Positions 1 to 9,357 are shown, counted from the stretch's first letter. The stretch is DNA of 64,000 bases from Terriglobia bacterium (GCA_009841225.1 VXMF01000005.1:124001-188000), one strand, 5' to 3'. Notes: a model not told the origin generated them from the sequence alone. Translations and numbers: made by a program.

Positions 1-1473
1 CTCTCCGACCGCGAAGCTGGTCGCGGCCGAGAGTTGTCCGGCCGAGCGCATCATCTGGGGCGATGCGGAATCCTCGCCGACCGGTGAAAGCGCGAAGATG
101 TCGACCGTTACGATGCCGTCCTGCAGGAATTTCGTGACTTCGTCCAGCTGGCGCTGGTCTTGGTTTACGTACGGCACGGCCGAGTTGGCAGCCGCGAAGC
201 GATGCGAGCGCACCATGCCATTCTTGCTGCCGGGATCGTTCGAGGGCACCAGCGGCATGTGGCAGTCGGCACAATCCTGCGCCTGTTCGGGGTAGTAGAA
301 CGAGCGAGCTCCCTGCCCCGAGACGCCGCTGGCCTGCCAGTTGTCGTAGGAATTGAAGCCGCGCACCCAGCGATAGCTGTTCACCGGCACGTCCAGATGC
401 ACTTTGTGGCACGAGGCACAGAATTCGGAACCGTCCTCGCGCATGAACGGCTTCAAGAACGCGCGCCGGTGCGCTGCCGGCGCCGTGTTGGTCACATAGT
501 TGTGGACCGCTCGGACGATCCCGAACTCGCTCGCCGCCAAGCCGTGCAACTTCGGATACTGGATGACGAATCCCCCGTTGCCCATGGTGTCCGGCACGTG
601 CACGATGGAGTGGCATGACACACAGGCCAGCCCGGCGTGGGCTTCGGGAGTGTCAAGCTGGTCGCGAACAGGATCCTCGAACATGCCATTGAAGAGCATG
701 GCGTGGTCGTGGCAGCCAGCGCACCACTTCGAAGCCTCCACTCCCGCGGTTTCCTGCATGTACTCGATCGACTTGCGATAGAACTGGTTGTTGAACGACG
801 AGAAGCGGTGCATGGACGATTGCCACTGCTCGTACACATCCTTGTGGCACTCGCCGCAGGCGGCGGACTCGAGGAAGAAATCTGACGGTATCTTTCCTCC
901 GGTCGTGGTCTGGGCGGCCGAGGGGAAGAATGGGCTTTCACGGCCACCACCCTCGTAGTCCATCGACAGCGGCGCCTGCGTGGGATTGATAATCCTCTGG
1001 TCGGCGCTGGGAAACCAGCGCTCCCTGACGGCAGAGTAGGCTGGCAGCAAGAGGGCCACTGCGGCGCAAGCGGCGATCCGCCGGTCCCGCATGCCGACAG
1101 CGAGCAGTACAGCGCCGACGAAGCCGAACGCCGCGTGGATCGCGACGACGGGAAGGTGCGGGCGCGTGGCGCCGATGACGCACAATACCGCTCCCAGCGC
1201 GGCGCAGGCTGAGAGCGCAACCATCGCCCCCCGGTTGGAACGAGCTCGTCGAAACAGCTCGATGCCGGAAAACCACAGCCCGGCAGAGAGGGCGACCCCC
1301 ACTACGACGTGCAGCAAGACGTTGGTGACGTAGAAGATGTCAGCCGACGGAAAGGCTACCAGCCAGCCCGAATTCAGCAGCAAGACGAGGAACGCTGCTC
1401 CGACCACGGCACGCGTCCGCCGGGAACTGCTGGCGGACTCTCTCTCTGCACCGATTCCCGAATGCGACGTCAC
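1..1473 (-). CDS. Membrane-anchored multiheme c-type cytochrome (3' end outside window)
   Basis: The frame is open from the left edge to a GTG at 1473-1471, giving about 491 codons with the C-terminus missing. The first ~150 residues hold about five hydrophobic segments and are followed by a periplasmic domain with five CxxCH heme-attachment motifs, at about residues 206-210 (CGECH), 251-255 (CAGCH), 284-288 (CVSCH), 352-356 (CASCH) and 401-405 (CADCH). All five lie in one frame, which rules out a chance reading. The GTG overlaps the TGA of the upstream TPR/FG-GAP gene (GTGA), so the two are probably translationally coupled. Covalent multiheme proteins of this kind carry electrons outside the inner membrane. 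The redox partner is not visible. Confidence 0.88.
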   Translation of the reverse strand, partial: MTSHSGIGAERESASSSRRTRAVVGAAFLVLLLNSGWLVAFPSADIFYVTNVLLHVVVGVALSAGLWFSGIELFRRARSNRGAMVALSACAALGAVLCVIGATRPHLPVVAIHAAFGFVGAVLLAVGMRDRRIAACAAVALLLPAYSAVRERWFPSADQRIINPTQAPLSMDYEGGGRESPFFPSAAQTTTGGKIPSDFFLESAACGECHKDVYEQWQSSMHRFSSFNNQFYRKSIEYMQETAGVEASKWCAGCHDHAMLFNGMFEDPVRDQLDTPEAHAGLACVSCHSIVHVPDTMGNGGFVIQYPKLHGLAASEFGIVRAVHNYVTNTAPAAHRRAFLKPFMREDGSEFCASCHKVHLDVPVNSYRWVRGFNSYDNWQASGVSGQGARSFYYPEQAQDCADCHMPLVPSNDPGSKNGMVRSHRFAAANSAVPYVNQDQRQLDEVTKFLQDGIVTVDIFALSPVGEDSASPQMMRSAGQLSAATSFAVGE

Positions 1474-4400
1474 TGCAGCTTGCTCTGGGCCACGAGCGGC
1501 CGGATCAGACGCATCGCGGGCCGTGTGTGGTAGCGGAGTAGGTCCGCTTGGTGGGTCGCGCTCGTTGGGTAGCTCTCGTCCGGGCCGTACGGATAGCCAC
1601 TCATCGAATGAAACGGAAGCGGCCAGACCGAGTCCCCGAATGCAGTGTTGGCCTCGTTCTCCTTGGCCCAGCCATCGACCAGCAGCAAGTAGTCCCGGAC
1701 CCAGCCCGATGCCAAGGCGGGCAATTCCGCGGCGCTGAAGCGCAGCTCGAGCTCGTCTCCGGCGCCCATGATCACGTAGCGGTCATCTTCCCGATCCAGC
1801 AGTTCGCCCACTGCGCCGAATCGCGTGTACCTGCCTGGCGTTGGATTCCAATTGGTCGTGGCCGACACCTGCTGGTAGTCGAACCATTCCGGCTGCGTCC
1901 GGCCGTCCGCAACATAGTTGCGCGAGAAGCCTCGGAAGCGCAGGTTGGCGATGCCAGCCTCCATCGTCGTGACTCGCGCTTCTGCGGCGGAGGGCTTGAC
2001 GCCGATAAACGCAGCGTCCCAGTAGACGCACATATTGGTCACCAGCCGAACCTTGCGGGAATCCGACAGGAACTGGCCGCTCAGGTCGACCGGTATCGTG
2101 CGCAGGGTGCCGCCGGGCAAGCCAACGTCGGCAATGGCGGTGACCCATTCGCCGCTCTCGTCCTGCACCTGCAAGAACGGCGGCTGAATCGCTGAGGCCT
2201 TGCTTTGCGACGCTGCCACGATGCTGCTGGCAGACGACCAATCGACCCAGCCCTCAAGGAACAGGACGGCATCTTCGGCATCGAAATGCGGGAACTCTAG
2301 CGTCAGCGTGTGTCGCTCGGCACGGTTCTCGTAGTTCCGTTCGAACATCGGGTAGCGGCGATCACTGCTGGCTATCAAATCGAGGACGTCCTCTCCGCGA
2401 TGGTTGTAGGCCGCCACGGGCATGATGGGGGAGCTCACGCCGAAGAGCTTGAACTCTGGAAATGGCGGGCCCTTGGCCTTTTCGTTGACGATCACGCGCA
2501 TGTCTTGCGGGTGATCGACCGCAAGCAGACGGATCTTGTCGATATAGGCGGTCTCGCGCAGTTCCTCGGTCACTCGAACGTCGAGGAATCCGTCCCGCTC
2601 GGCCAGCTGGTCGCCACGGATCGTGACGTATTCGTCGTGGTCCACAGGGAAGTACACGCCCCGAGCCAGACTGGCGCCCAGTGGCGCTACTCCCAGCACT
2701 TCGCTGATGTACTCGAACTCCGCTCCGTTCCAAGTAAATACCATCGGGCAGGATCCCGAGAGCCTAGGCGCTTCCTTGATGGAGATCTCGCTTACCGGTT
2801 CCTCCGGCATTTCGTTTTGGATCAAGCCGTTGGCCCATGTGACGCGAACGGTGTCGAATGACTCGGCGCCGCCCAGCCCGAAGTGCAGCGGCACGCCGGC
2901 GTAGACCTGCTTGGCATAGGTGAGCCCCGCCTTGACCTCGACGCGCGCCTCGCTGCCGATGGCAGGACTCTTGACTCCTTCGAGTCGGACCGTCAGTCCG
3001 CGATTGCTCGTTTCGGTCCGGTTGGCCGCAAAGAGGAGCTGCCCGGCGGAGTCAGCGATCAGCAGATCGGGGCGTCCGTCTCCGTCGAAGTCCCCAGCGG
3101 CGGCGGCGCCGGCCTGGGCCACTTCGCCGGCGGGCATTGCCAAGAAGTCGAATCCGCCGCGATTCGCCAGGAAGCCACTCGCTGTCGCAGCGTCGAAGCG
3201 CCCGCGGAGCTGGAAGTCAGCCCAGGCCGCGATGGGGTCCAGTTCTGGACCACCGCGCAACGTTCCGTGGTGGTTCTCGAGCACGATGGTCCGCTCGGCA
3301 ACCGTGACAGCGATGTCGAGATAGCTGTCATGGTCGATGTCGATCACATCCAGCCGCGCCCGGCCCGCCGGCACGGTCACGCCGTCAACAGCAACAGCGC
3401 TTCCGAAAACGCCGAGCTTGCGGTCTTGGTGGACCGCAACTCGGTCGCCGTAAATGGCGATAAAGTCGTGCCCGTTGTCCTCGAACAACTCAGCGACCAC
3501 CGCTGAGCGGACCGGCCCGTCGCCGAAAGGAAACTGGCTCGAGACATCTGCCAAGCCGCCTTCCCCATCGTTCTGCAGCAGGCGTTTTTCCTGACCGAGG
3601 GCGAACAGGTCGAAGTCGTTGTCGCGGTCATAGTCGGCGAACAGGCATGTTTCGAAGTTCCCGGAAGCTTCGAAAGCGCTTGCGAACGAGCGGCCTGCTC
3701 GATTGACCAAGACCTCCACCCCGTCACCATCCACTCGGCAAAGGTCAGCCAGCCCGTCACCATCGAAGTCGCCCGGCGCGTAGTGAGTGGCGCCAACCAG
3801 GCGGGCGCCGATGGAAGCTGGCCCGCCTGCTGCATTTCCCAACACCGCAACCGCGGCATCGCTTGACCACGCCATCGCGTCGGAGACGCCGTCGCCATTG
3901 ATATCCAAAGCGACAGCGCCCGAGGGGTCGCCAGACAGTTCGCCGATCCGTTCGACGCCGAACGCAAACGGGGCCGCCGATGCCGCTTCGCCGGTAGCCA
4001 GCGACGGGTCGTAGAGTTCGGAGTAAAAGCTCCAATCCACGTCCTCGCCTACCGCCGCGTCCTCGGTGGCCGCCTTGAGGCCCTTGAAGATATCCAGTTC
4101 GCGCATCGCCCTTTCGGAATCGGTCCGGCGCAGGATCCCGAACAGCTGGAAGTGCGGCGCGGCCAAGGATGGATCGAGGCTGATGGTCCGCTCGAACTTC
4201 TCGATGGCACGCCGGATGTTGCCCTGCTGCTTATAGAGCGCCCCTAGGTTGTACTGCGTCTTGGCCTCGTCCGGCACTAGCTTTTCCATCTGGAGCAGCT
4301 GGTCGAGCGCCATCTCGACCTCGCCCGCCTTCTTGTACTCGATGCCGAGGTTGAAGTAGGTGTGGGGCAGTGTCCGGTCAAGCTTTTGCGCCTGGACGAC

Positions 4401-4688
4401 TTGTGCAATTCCCTCCTCGCGCTGGCCGGCGCGCAAGAGAGCAAGCCCGTAATTGAGGTGTTCTTGGGCAGAGTCGGGATTCAATTCCAGCGCCTCGGCT
4501 AGCTGCTCAACAGCCTGCTGAGAAGAGCCTGGCGTCTCGTAAAAGGCCTTGCCCAGATTGCGGATCTCTTGCAATCTCGGGGACTCTGCGTCGCTCGGCT
4601 GGCTCTGGGCGCTGGCCATGACCCACAAGGCAGCGCAGAAGCCCGCCAGCAGAGCCCACCAACCCGCCTGCCGAAGTTCGATCCTCAT
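1470..4688 (-). CDS. Secreted TPR / FG-GAP (VCBS) / UnbV-like protein
   Basis: About 1072 residues. A signal peptide is followed by TPR-like helices (about residues 40-190). Then come several Ca-binding FG-GAP/VCBS loops of the type DxNxDGxxD or DxDGDGxxD (such as DINGDGVSD, DFDGDGLAD and DFDGDGRPD). An ASPIC/UnbV-like segment around residues 570-625 contains a VRVTWANG motif. The last ~430 residues are a beta-rich region I do not recognise. FG-GAP repeats usually form a beta-propeller that binds ligands outside the cell. The ATG at 4688 is preferred over the one at 4700 because GAGG lies 6 nt before it and a TACCAT hexamer 10 nt before it. It is coupled by overlap to the downstream multiheme cytochrome, so the pair may form one extracytoplasmic redox or binding complex (inference). 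Confidence 0.85.
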   Translation of the reverse strand: MRIELRQAGWWALLAGFCAALWVMASAQSQPSDAESPRLQEIRNLGKAFYETPGSSQQAVEQLAEALELNPDSAQEHLNYGLALLRAGQREEGIAQVVQAQKLDRTLPHTYFNLGIEYKKAGEVEMALDQLLQMEKLVPDEAKTQYNLGALYKQQGNIRRAIEKFERTISLDPSLAAPHFQLFGILRRTDSERAMRELDIFKGLKAATEDAAVGEDVDWSFYSELYDPSLATGEAASAAPFAFGVERIGELSGDPSGAVALDINGDGVSDAMAWSSDAAVAVLGNAAGGPASIGARLVGATHYAPGDFDGDGLADLCRVDGDGVEVLVNRAGRSFASAFEASGNFETCLFADYDRDNDFDLFALGQEKRLLQNDGEGGLADVSSQFPFGDGPVRSAVVAELFEDNGHDFIAIYGDRVAVHQDRKLGVFGSAVAVDGVTVPAGRARLDVIDIDHDSYLDIAVTVAERTIVLENHHGTLRGGPELDPIAAWADFQLRGRFDAATASGFLANRGGFDFLAMPAGEVAQAGAAAAGDFDGDGRPDLLIADSAGQLLFAANRTETSNRGLTVRLEGVKSPAIGSEARVEVKAGLTYAKQVYAGVPLHFGLGGAESFDTVRVTWANGLIQNEMPEEPVSEISIKEAPRLSGSCPMVFTWNGAEFEYISEVLGVAPLGASLARGVYFPVDHDEYVTIRGDQLAERDGFLDVRVTEELRETAYIDKIRLLAVDHPQDMRVIVNEKAKGPPFPEFKLFGVSSPIMPVAAYNHRGEDVLDLIASSDRRYPMFERNYENRAERHTLTLEFPHFDAEDAVLFLEGWVDWSSASSIVAASQSKASAIQPPFLQVQDESGEWVTAIADVGLPGGTLRTIPVDLSGQFLSDSRKVRLVTNMCVYWDAAFIGVKPSAAEARVTTMEAGIANLRFRGFSRNYVADGRTQPEWFDYQQVSATTNWNPTPGRYTRFGAVGELLDREDDRYVIMGAGDELELRFSAAELPALASGWVRDYLLLVDGWAKENEANTAFGDSVWPLPFHSMSGYPYGPDESYPTSATHQADLLRYHTRPAMRLIRPLVAQSKLQ

Positions 4689-4698
4689 GCCAAGCCTC

Positions 4699-4704
4699 AT
4701 GGTA
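4699..4704 (-). promoter_or_regulatory. Candidate -10 hexamer of the FG-GAP gene
   Basis: TACCAT on the minus strand, 10 nt before the ATG at 4688. It fits the recurring near-leaderless pattern in this window. No -35 element is evident. Confidence 0.35.
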
Positions 4705-5001
4705 CTTCAGGCCTGCAAAGACAGCTGCGACAGCGGGAAGCCGTGAGGACGCTCTGGATTGCCAGATTGCTTACAAACACCCTCCTAGACGCTTGCAGGA
4801 GTAGACGGGTAGAAGGGGAGGTCTAGCCATCTACCCGTTCGGAATTCGCGATTTCCGGAATCCTGACCGCTCCGATTGGTCTTTATGAGGCTCGCTCCTC
4901 CTTATCCTCCGGCTCAGAGAGTCCCTGTGAGGACTCGCTTGAAGCTCTGGGTCGCTCACCTCACTTCGCAGCTTATCGCTCGGTGCCCAGTCTCAGTCCT
5001 C
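4705..5001. other. Divergent intergenic region with an inverted repeat
   Basis: No gene seen. A perfect 9-bp inverted repeat (ACGGGTAGA at 4805-4813, TCTACCCGT at 4830-4838) with a 16-nt loop lies between the divergent FG-GAP and SPFH genes. It could be an operator or an RNA hairpin. There is no T-tract to suggest a terminator. Confidence 0.4.
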
Positions 5002-5030
5002 TTGACAGAGTGATATTATAGTGATATCAT
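5002..5030 (+). promoter_or_regulatory. Sigma-70 promoter with tandem GTGATAT repeats (SPFH operon)
   Basis: A perfect -35 TTGACA (5002-5007), a 17-bp spacer and the -10 TATCAT (5025-5030). Two direct repeats GTGATAT at 5010-5016 and 5021-5027 are spaced 11 bp, one helical turn, and sit in the spacer and over the -10. TGATATCA (5022-5029) is also a palindrome. Tandem half-sites of this kind suit a ribbon-helix-helix repressor, and such a protein is encoded downstream at 5965. Confidence 0.75.
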
Positions 5031-5052
5031 TAAGCGATCATCGGAGGCAATG

Positions 5053-5922
5053 ATGACGCAAGAAAAAACGGTCAACGCAATGAGCGGCGGGCTTGCGCTG
5101 CTCGCCCTGCTGGGCGCGCTCGCCTTCGGCGTCACTCTGTTCCTGGGCGGCATCGCGAGCGACGAACCGCTCGCAATCGCTGCCGGTGTGTTGTTGGCTC
5201 TAATCGACGCGGTTCTAATGTTTGGTCTGTTCATGGTCAACCCGAACGAGGCGCGCGTGCTGCAACTGTTCGGAAGGTATGTGGGCACCGTGCACAAGCA
5301 TGGTCTTCGTTGGGCCAACCCGTTCTACACGAAGCGACGGATCTCTGTCCGGGTACGCAACTTCGAGACCGAGCGCTCCAAGGTCAACGACACGGACGGC
5401 AATCCCATCGAGATCGCCTCCGTGGTGGTCTGGAAGGTCGTTGATACCGCTGAAGCCTGTTTCGAGGTGGACGACTACATCAACTTCGTACAGGTCCAGA
5501 GCGAGGCCGCGGTCCGCAATCTAGCGACCCAATACCCGTATGACACGCAGACGGACGGGCAATTGTCCCTACGCGGCAATACCGAGGAGATCGCCGGCCA
5601 ATTGAAGACTGAGATCCAAGGCCGTCTCGTCGCTGCGGGCGTGGAGGTTCTCGAAGCCCGGATCACTCACCTAGCCTATGCCCCGGAAATCGCAGCGGCC
5701 ATGCTCCAGCGGCAGCAGGCCGGAGCCATCATCGCCGCCCGCAGCCGGATCGTGGAGGGAGCAGTTGGCATGGTCCAGATGGCGCTTGAACAACTAGCCA
5801 GTCAAGACATCATCGAACTTGACGAGGAGCGCAAGGCAGCCATGGTCAGCAATCTGCTCGTAGTCTTGTGTGGCGACAAGAGCACCCAGCCAGTGCTTAA
5901 CACCGGCACGCTCTACCAGTAG
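5053..5922 (+). CDS. SPFH/band-7 (prohibitin/stomatin-like) membrane protein
   Basis: About 289 residues. Two N-terminal hydrophobic segments (about residues 10-38 and 44-65) precede a band-7 domain with [17 protein letters not shown] and [17 protein letters not shown], typical of the SPFH family, and a helical C-terminal part (about 200-260). SPFH proteins oligomerise on the inner membrane and organise membrane microdomains or control partner proteases. GGAGG at 5043-5047 is 5 nt before the ATG at 5053 and only 2 nt before the ATG at 5050, so 5053 is chosen. The gene follows a strong promoter and precedes an Arc-like regulator, a pairing I have seen described for this family. Confidence 0.9.
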   Translation: MTQEKTVNAMSGGLALLALLGALAFGVTLFLGGIASDEPLAIAAGVLLALIDAVLMFGLFMVNPNEARVLQLFGRYVGTVHKHGLRWANPFYTKRRISVRVRNFETERSKVNDTDGNPIEIASVVVWKVVDTAEACFEVDDYINFVQVQSEAAVRNLATQYPYDTQTDGQLSLRGNTEEIAGQLKTEIQGRLVAAGVEVLEARITHLAYAPEIAAAMLQRQQAGAIIAARSRIVEGAVGMVQMALEQLASQDIIELDEERKAAMVSNLLVVLCGDKSTQPVLNTGTLYQ

Positions 5923-5964
5923 GTTGGATGTCTGCGATGCCTAGTCGCTGAGGGGAGTTGGTGA

Positions 5965-6192
5965 ATGTCGGCACGGAAGCCGTTCCTATTCCGCACCGAC
6001 CCCGAGATCTTTGAGGCGCTTCAGCGCTGGGCGGCCGACGAGTTGCGCAGCGTCAACGGCCAGATCGACTATCTTCTTCGACACAGCCTGCGACAGGCCG
6101 GGCGCTTCCCTCAGCGGGCGAAGCTTGACCCGAGCGTTCGCGAGCATTCGCCTGACAACAGCGAGTCCTCGGCGACCACCAAGGAATCCTAG
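5965..6192 (+). CDS. Ribbon-helix-helix (Arc/HicB-type) DNA-binding protein
   Basis: 75 residues. Residues 5-45 follow the RHH pattern: a short beta strand (KPFLFRTDPEIFEAL) and two helices (RWAADELRSVNGQIDYLLRHSLRQ) in which R-SVNGQI matches the S-N-x-x-I turn of Arc-like repressors. The C-terminal 30 residues are polar and probably disordered. It lies 42 bp after the SPFH gene and is probably co-transcribed. The tandem GTGATAT repeats over the promoter at 5002-5030 are a plausible autoregulatory operator (inference). Confidence 0.75.
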   Translation: MSARKPFLFRTDPEIFEALQRWAADELRSVNGQIDYLLRHSLRQAGRFPQRAKLDPSVREHSPDNSESSATTKES

Positions 6193-6403
6193 CTCACCAG
6201 TTGCGGCCGACGGCATTCGGCGGGCATTCGGTCGCGTTCCCAACGGCATCGCCCGACGGCGCCGTGCTACCCAATCTGAAAAACTGCAGACTACCCATCA
6301 CTCCGTCGCGGCGCCAGATGGCTCTGCAACAAACTGGCGGGACAGGAGAGGCCATCGAATGCCCGTACGTCTCGATAGCAAGAAACAGAAAGAGAGGTAG
6401 ACG

Positions 6404-6592
6404 ATGGCTAACGAGCAGGATATGACATCAGAGCCCCGTCGAGCTGTGCCGCACGGCTGCCCTCAGTGCCAAGACCTGTTCATCAACGAGGCTGGACCGT
6501 TCACGTGTGAGGGAAGTGGCGGTCAGGGCAGGTCGGCCACCCACATTCTCCCCTGGACGCTTCTTCCGTCCTTGGAACCCCCGGCGACGTAG
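6404..6592 (+). CDS. Small ORF of unknown function, possibly truncated
   Basis: 62 residues starting at ATG 6404 with a good Shine-Dalgarno (GAGAGG, about 6 nt upstream). The first half has two cysteine pairs (CPQC and a later single C), hinting at a small zinc knuckle. The last ~23 codons run antisense through the 3' end of the convergent Kelch gene. The upstream half looks like a genuine gene start. The tail may be read-through after a rearrangement, or a real 70-bp convergent overlap. Confidence 0.35.
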   Translation: MANEQDMTSEPRRAVPHGCPQCQDLFINEAGPFTCEGSGGQGRSATHILPWTLLPSLEPPAT

Positions 6593-7533
6593 AGTTTGCC
6601 GTCGATGATGGCAGCGGCCGGCGATGACAGAGGCATTGGCAGCTTGCCAACAAGCTCCCAACTCTCGCCGGGCCGTAGCACCAGGATATCCGGATCGACG
6701 GACTTGGTTCCGCCAGTTGGAGTGGTGTGCCCGCCCACCATATAGATCCCCCCATCATGGACGAAAGTCCCGGCCTCCCCATGGGAATGGCCTTTGGGCA
6801 AATCCGGACCACGGCTCCAAGTATCGGTCTCGGTGTCGAATATGTCGACGCGTGGCTGGTCGAGCTGTACGCTGTCGTGATGCAACTGGCCGCCGATTGC
6901 ATAGATCCGCGTACCGAGGGAAACGGTCGAGAACTGGTTGCGGGGCAAGGGCAACGGTGCCGCAGGCCTCCAAACTGCCGATCCTTCGGCCCAGCGTTCG
7001 AGGTCGAGAACCCAATGATCCCCAGAGTCGGTATCACGATCCGCCTTCAAGCCGCCGATGTAGTGCAGCTCGCGGCCGACCCCAGCCAGCCCTCCGCCTG
7101 CCCGGGGTTCTGGGAGCAGCGGCGCCGCAGTATAACGGTCCTTTTCGATGTCGTAGCTCCACACTTCGGCAATGGCGTGGCCCTTGTAGCCATCCTTGAA
7201 ACCTCCGGCGAACCAGACTGTGCGATTGTCCAGAACTGCGTTGATGTGTGTGACAGCGCTCGGCATGTCCTGAATCTGCGTCCAGCTCCCGTCCGTCGGG
7301 TCGAAAAAATCCGAACGCTTGCTCGATCGGACACCCTGGGTATAGCCGGCAAACAGGTAGAGCTTGCCTTCGATCGAGACGGTTGCGGCCTCCCACTTGC
7401 CCACCGGCATTTCCGGTAGTTCCGCCCACACCAGTTCACCCGGGCGAACGCTTGGAGCACAGAGTAACGCAGCCGCGACAAGCGGGGCCGTTCGATTGCA
7501 TCGGCGCTTCCGAAGACCGTTATCAGCGGGCAT
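6523..7533 (-). CDS. Secreted Kelch-repeat beta-propeller protein
   Basis: About 336 residues from the ATG at 7533. A basic, hydrophobic N-terminus (about residues 1-33) looks like a signal sequence. It is followed by about six Kelch blades with the usual GG doublet and spaced Y/W residues, for example KLYLFAGY, TVWFAGGF, ELHYIGG, RIYAIGGQ, GIYMVGGH and KLYVAGGS. Such propellers bind ligands or, in bacteria, act as sialate mutarotases or galactose-oxidase-like carriers. No catalytic signature is visible. The next gene downstream of its promoter region is a sulfatase, so a role in glycan use is possible but unproven. Confidence 0.85.
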   Translation of the reverse strand: MPADNGLRKRRCNRTAPLVAAALLCAPSVRPGELVWAELPEMPVGKWEAATVSIEGKLYLFAGYTQGVRSSKRSDFFDPTDGSWTQIQDMPSAVTHINAVLDNRTVWFAGGFKDGYKGHAIAEVWSYDIEKDRYTAAPLLPEPRAGGGLAGVGRELHYIGGLKADRDTDSGDHWVLDLERWAEGSAVWRPAAPLPLPRNQFSTVSLGTRIYAIGGQLHHDSVQLDQPRVDIFDTETDTWSRGPDLPKGHSHGEAGTFVHDGGIYMVGGHTTPTGGTKSVDPDILVLRPGESWELVGKLPMPLSSPAAAIIDGKLYVAGGSKDGRSVQGRMWVADLP

Positions 7534-7944
7534 GAGTAGTATTCGATCCGGTATCCCGTCAGCCAATGGCAGATGAGCGCTTGACGCCGCGCCAGCTCTT
7601 CGGCCGCCGGCCCATAATACTGCATGGCCCGAGACGTGACTCCGGGGCCCCTACGAACCGCACAAAGCGGCCCGTAGCATTGTGCTGCCCTGGGATATCG
7701 CGTGGGACACGCAGCCGGTGGAACGGTTCTGGGACTAGCGGCACTCCACGTGTTAATCGGCAGGAAGCTAATGGAATGGAGGCGGTCATCGGTTCGTGAC
7801 AGCCACCTAATCCGGCCCAAGGGCATGAGGATCGCGAGTCGGAGTGCGGCCGGCAGAATGAGCAGACGATGATAGAGCGGACCGGGCCGCAACTTGTGTG
7901 TGATGGAAGGGATTCGAATACGCCAGTGCCGGTCTCGTCCGCAA
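7534..7944. other. Intergenic region, no gene seen
   Basis: 411 bp between the sulfatase stop and the Kelch start, both on the minus strand. The short ORFs here show no codon pattern or family resemblance. It must hold the promoter of the Kelch gene, but no convincing -35/-10 pair was found. Confidence 0.5.
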
Positions 7945-9357
7945 CTATTCCGCCGGAGGCTTCCAGTTCGGATGGGGCACGTGGGCTTCCTGCATAGCAT
8001 CCTCGATCTCTTTCAGGACCTCGGGATGACTCCTCGCAATGTCGTATCTCTCGGCCAAGTCAACAGTCACGTCGTACAGTTCGACTCTCCCTGTCAACAT
8101 CGGCTGGCGGACGCCCTTCCAGCGGCCCATCCTCACGGCTTGCGCCGAGCCGCCCTCGTAAAACTCCCAGTACAAGTACTCGTGCTCCTGCTGCTCGCCG
8201 GTTCTTCCGGTCAGCGTAGGCACAAAGCTCACCGAATCGGTGTCTTGCGGCAGGTCCGCGCCCGCCAGCTCGGCGGAGGTTGCCATCAGATCCCCGAAGT
8301 AGCCGATGTGCTGGGACACCCTGCCCGGCTGGATCGTGCCGGGCCACCAAGCGAGGAACGGGACCCTGATGCCGCCGTCATAGAGAGCCCTCTTGGTACC
8401 CCGCAGGGGGCCGGACGGATTGAACCGGAGCAGGTCATGGTTGGCTTCGTTGTGCGGGCCGTTGTCGGACGAGAACATCACCAACGTGTCTTCGGCAACG
8501 CCCAGCTCACTTAATCTGTCGAGCAGTCGCCCGATATCGCGGTCCATGTGGGTAATCATCGCCGCCTGCCCCTTGTCCGGCCCCGGCCAGTCCATGCCGG
8601 AATAGATCCCGTGATCGGGAATCTCTGCGCCGTCACCCGTGCCGCGCGTGCCCTCGTTGTTGGCGTGCGGGATCGTGAGCGCCAGGTACATGAAGAACGG
8701 CGCGTCTCCCCGATCCTCCAGCCAAGCCATCGCCTCGCGCATGATCACGTCGTGGGAGTACTCGTTGCGCTCCGTCGCCCAGCCTCCAGTGAATCCGCCA
8801 TAAGTGCGTGATACACGCTGGACCTTGTTGCGCAACGGCATCCTCTCCAGCCCCTTCCACAGGAACTCTGGGTAGTAGTTGTGCGCGTGGACTTGATTCA
8901 GGTATCCGAAGAACGTGTCGAAACCCTGCTTGAGCGGGTGGCCCTGCAAGTCCACCTCGCCAAGGCCCCACTTGCCGAACAGGGCCGTAGAGTAACGGGC
9001 TGTCTTGAGCACCTCGGCCACGGTGACATCGACATCCCTCAGGGACTGGGCATCCATCCGCGGGCCGGAGGCGTTGCCGCGCACATGCGTGTGGCCCATG
9101 TGCTGCCCGGTCATCAACACGCTCCGCGACGGGGCGCACACGGTGGCTCCCGCATAGAACTGCGTGAAGCGGATTCCCTCGGCAGCCATGCGGTCGAGTT
9201 CGGGCGTCTGGATGACGGTCTGTCCGTACGAGCCGAGATCTCCGTACCCTAGGTCATCGGCCAAGATGAAGATGATGTTGGGGCGCCTGTCCTCCTGGCC
9301 GGCGGCTGGAGACGCCAGCAGTGCAACTAGGCAGAGTGTCAGAGCAGATCGATACAT
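7945..9357 (-). CDS. Secreted sulfatase (arylsulfatase A-like)
   Basis: About 470 residues with a signal peptide (MYRSALTLCLVALLASPAAG). The N-terminal metal motif ILADDLGYGD is followed by the formylglycine signature VCAPSRSVLMTG (C-x-P-S-R), a KWGLG lysine motif, and the second metal site SSDNGPHNE. These features define formylglycine-dependent sulfatases of the alkaline phosphatase superfamily, which cleave sulfate esters after a maturase converts the Cys. The ATG at 9357 is chosen because upstream codons do not extend the signal peptide sensibly. The sulfatase-modifying enzyme is not in this window. The substrate cannot be told from sequence. Confidence 0.93.
   Translation of the reverse strand: MYRSALTLCLVALLASPAAGQEDRRPNIIFILADDLGYGDLGSYGQTVIQTPELDRMAAEGIRFTQFYAGATVCAPSRSVLMTGQHMGHTHVRGNASGPRMDAQSLRDVDVTVAEVLKTARYSTALFGKWGLGEVDLQGHPLKQGFDTFFGYLNQVHAHNYYPEFLWKGLERMPLRNKVQRVSRTYGGFTGGWATERNEYSHDVIMREAMAWLEDRGDAPFFMYLALTIPHANNEGTRGTGDGAEIPDHGIYSGMDWPGPDKGQAAMITHMDRDIGRLLDRLSELGVAEDTLVMFSSDNGPHNEANHDLLRFNPSGPLRGTKRALYDGGIRVPFLAWWPGTIQPGRVSQHIGYFGDLMATSAELAGADLPQDTDSVSFVPTLTGRTGEQQEHEYLYWEFYEGGSAQAVRMGRWKGVRQPMLTGRVELYDVTVDLAERYDIARSHPEVLKEIEDAMQEAHVPHPNWKPPAE

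Noticed and set aside
492..1276. Long minus-strand ORFs at 492-1220 and 938-1276
   Set aside because: They are out of frame with the five CxxCH motifs; the cytochrome frame (GTG 1473) explains the region.
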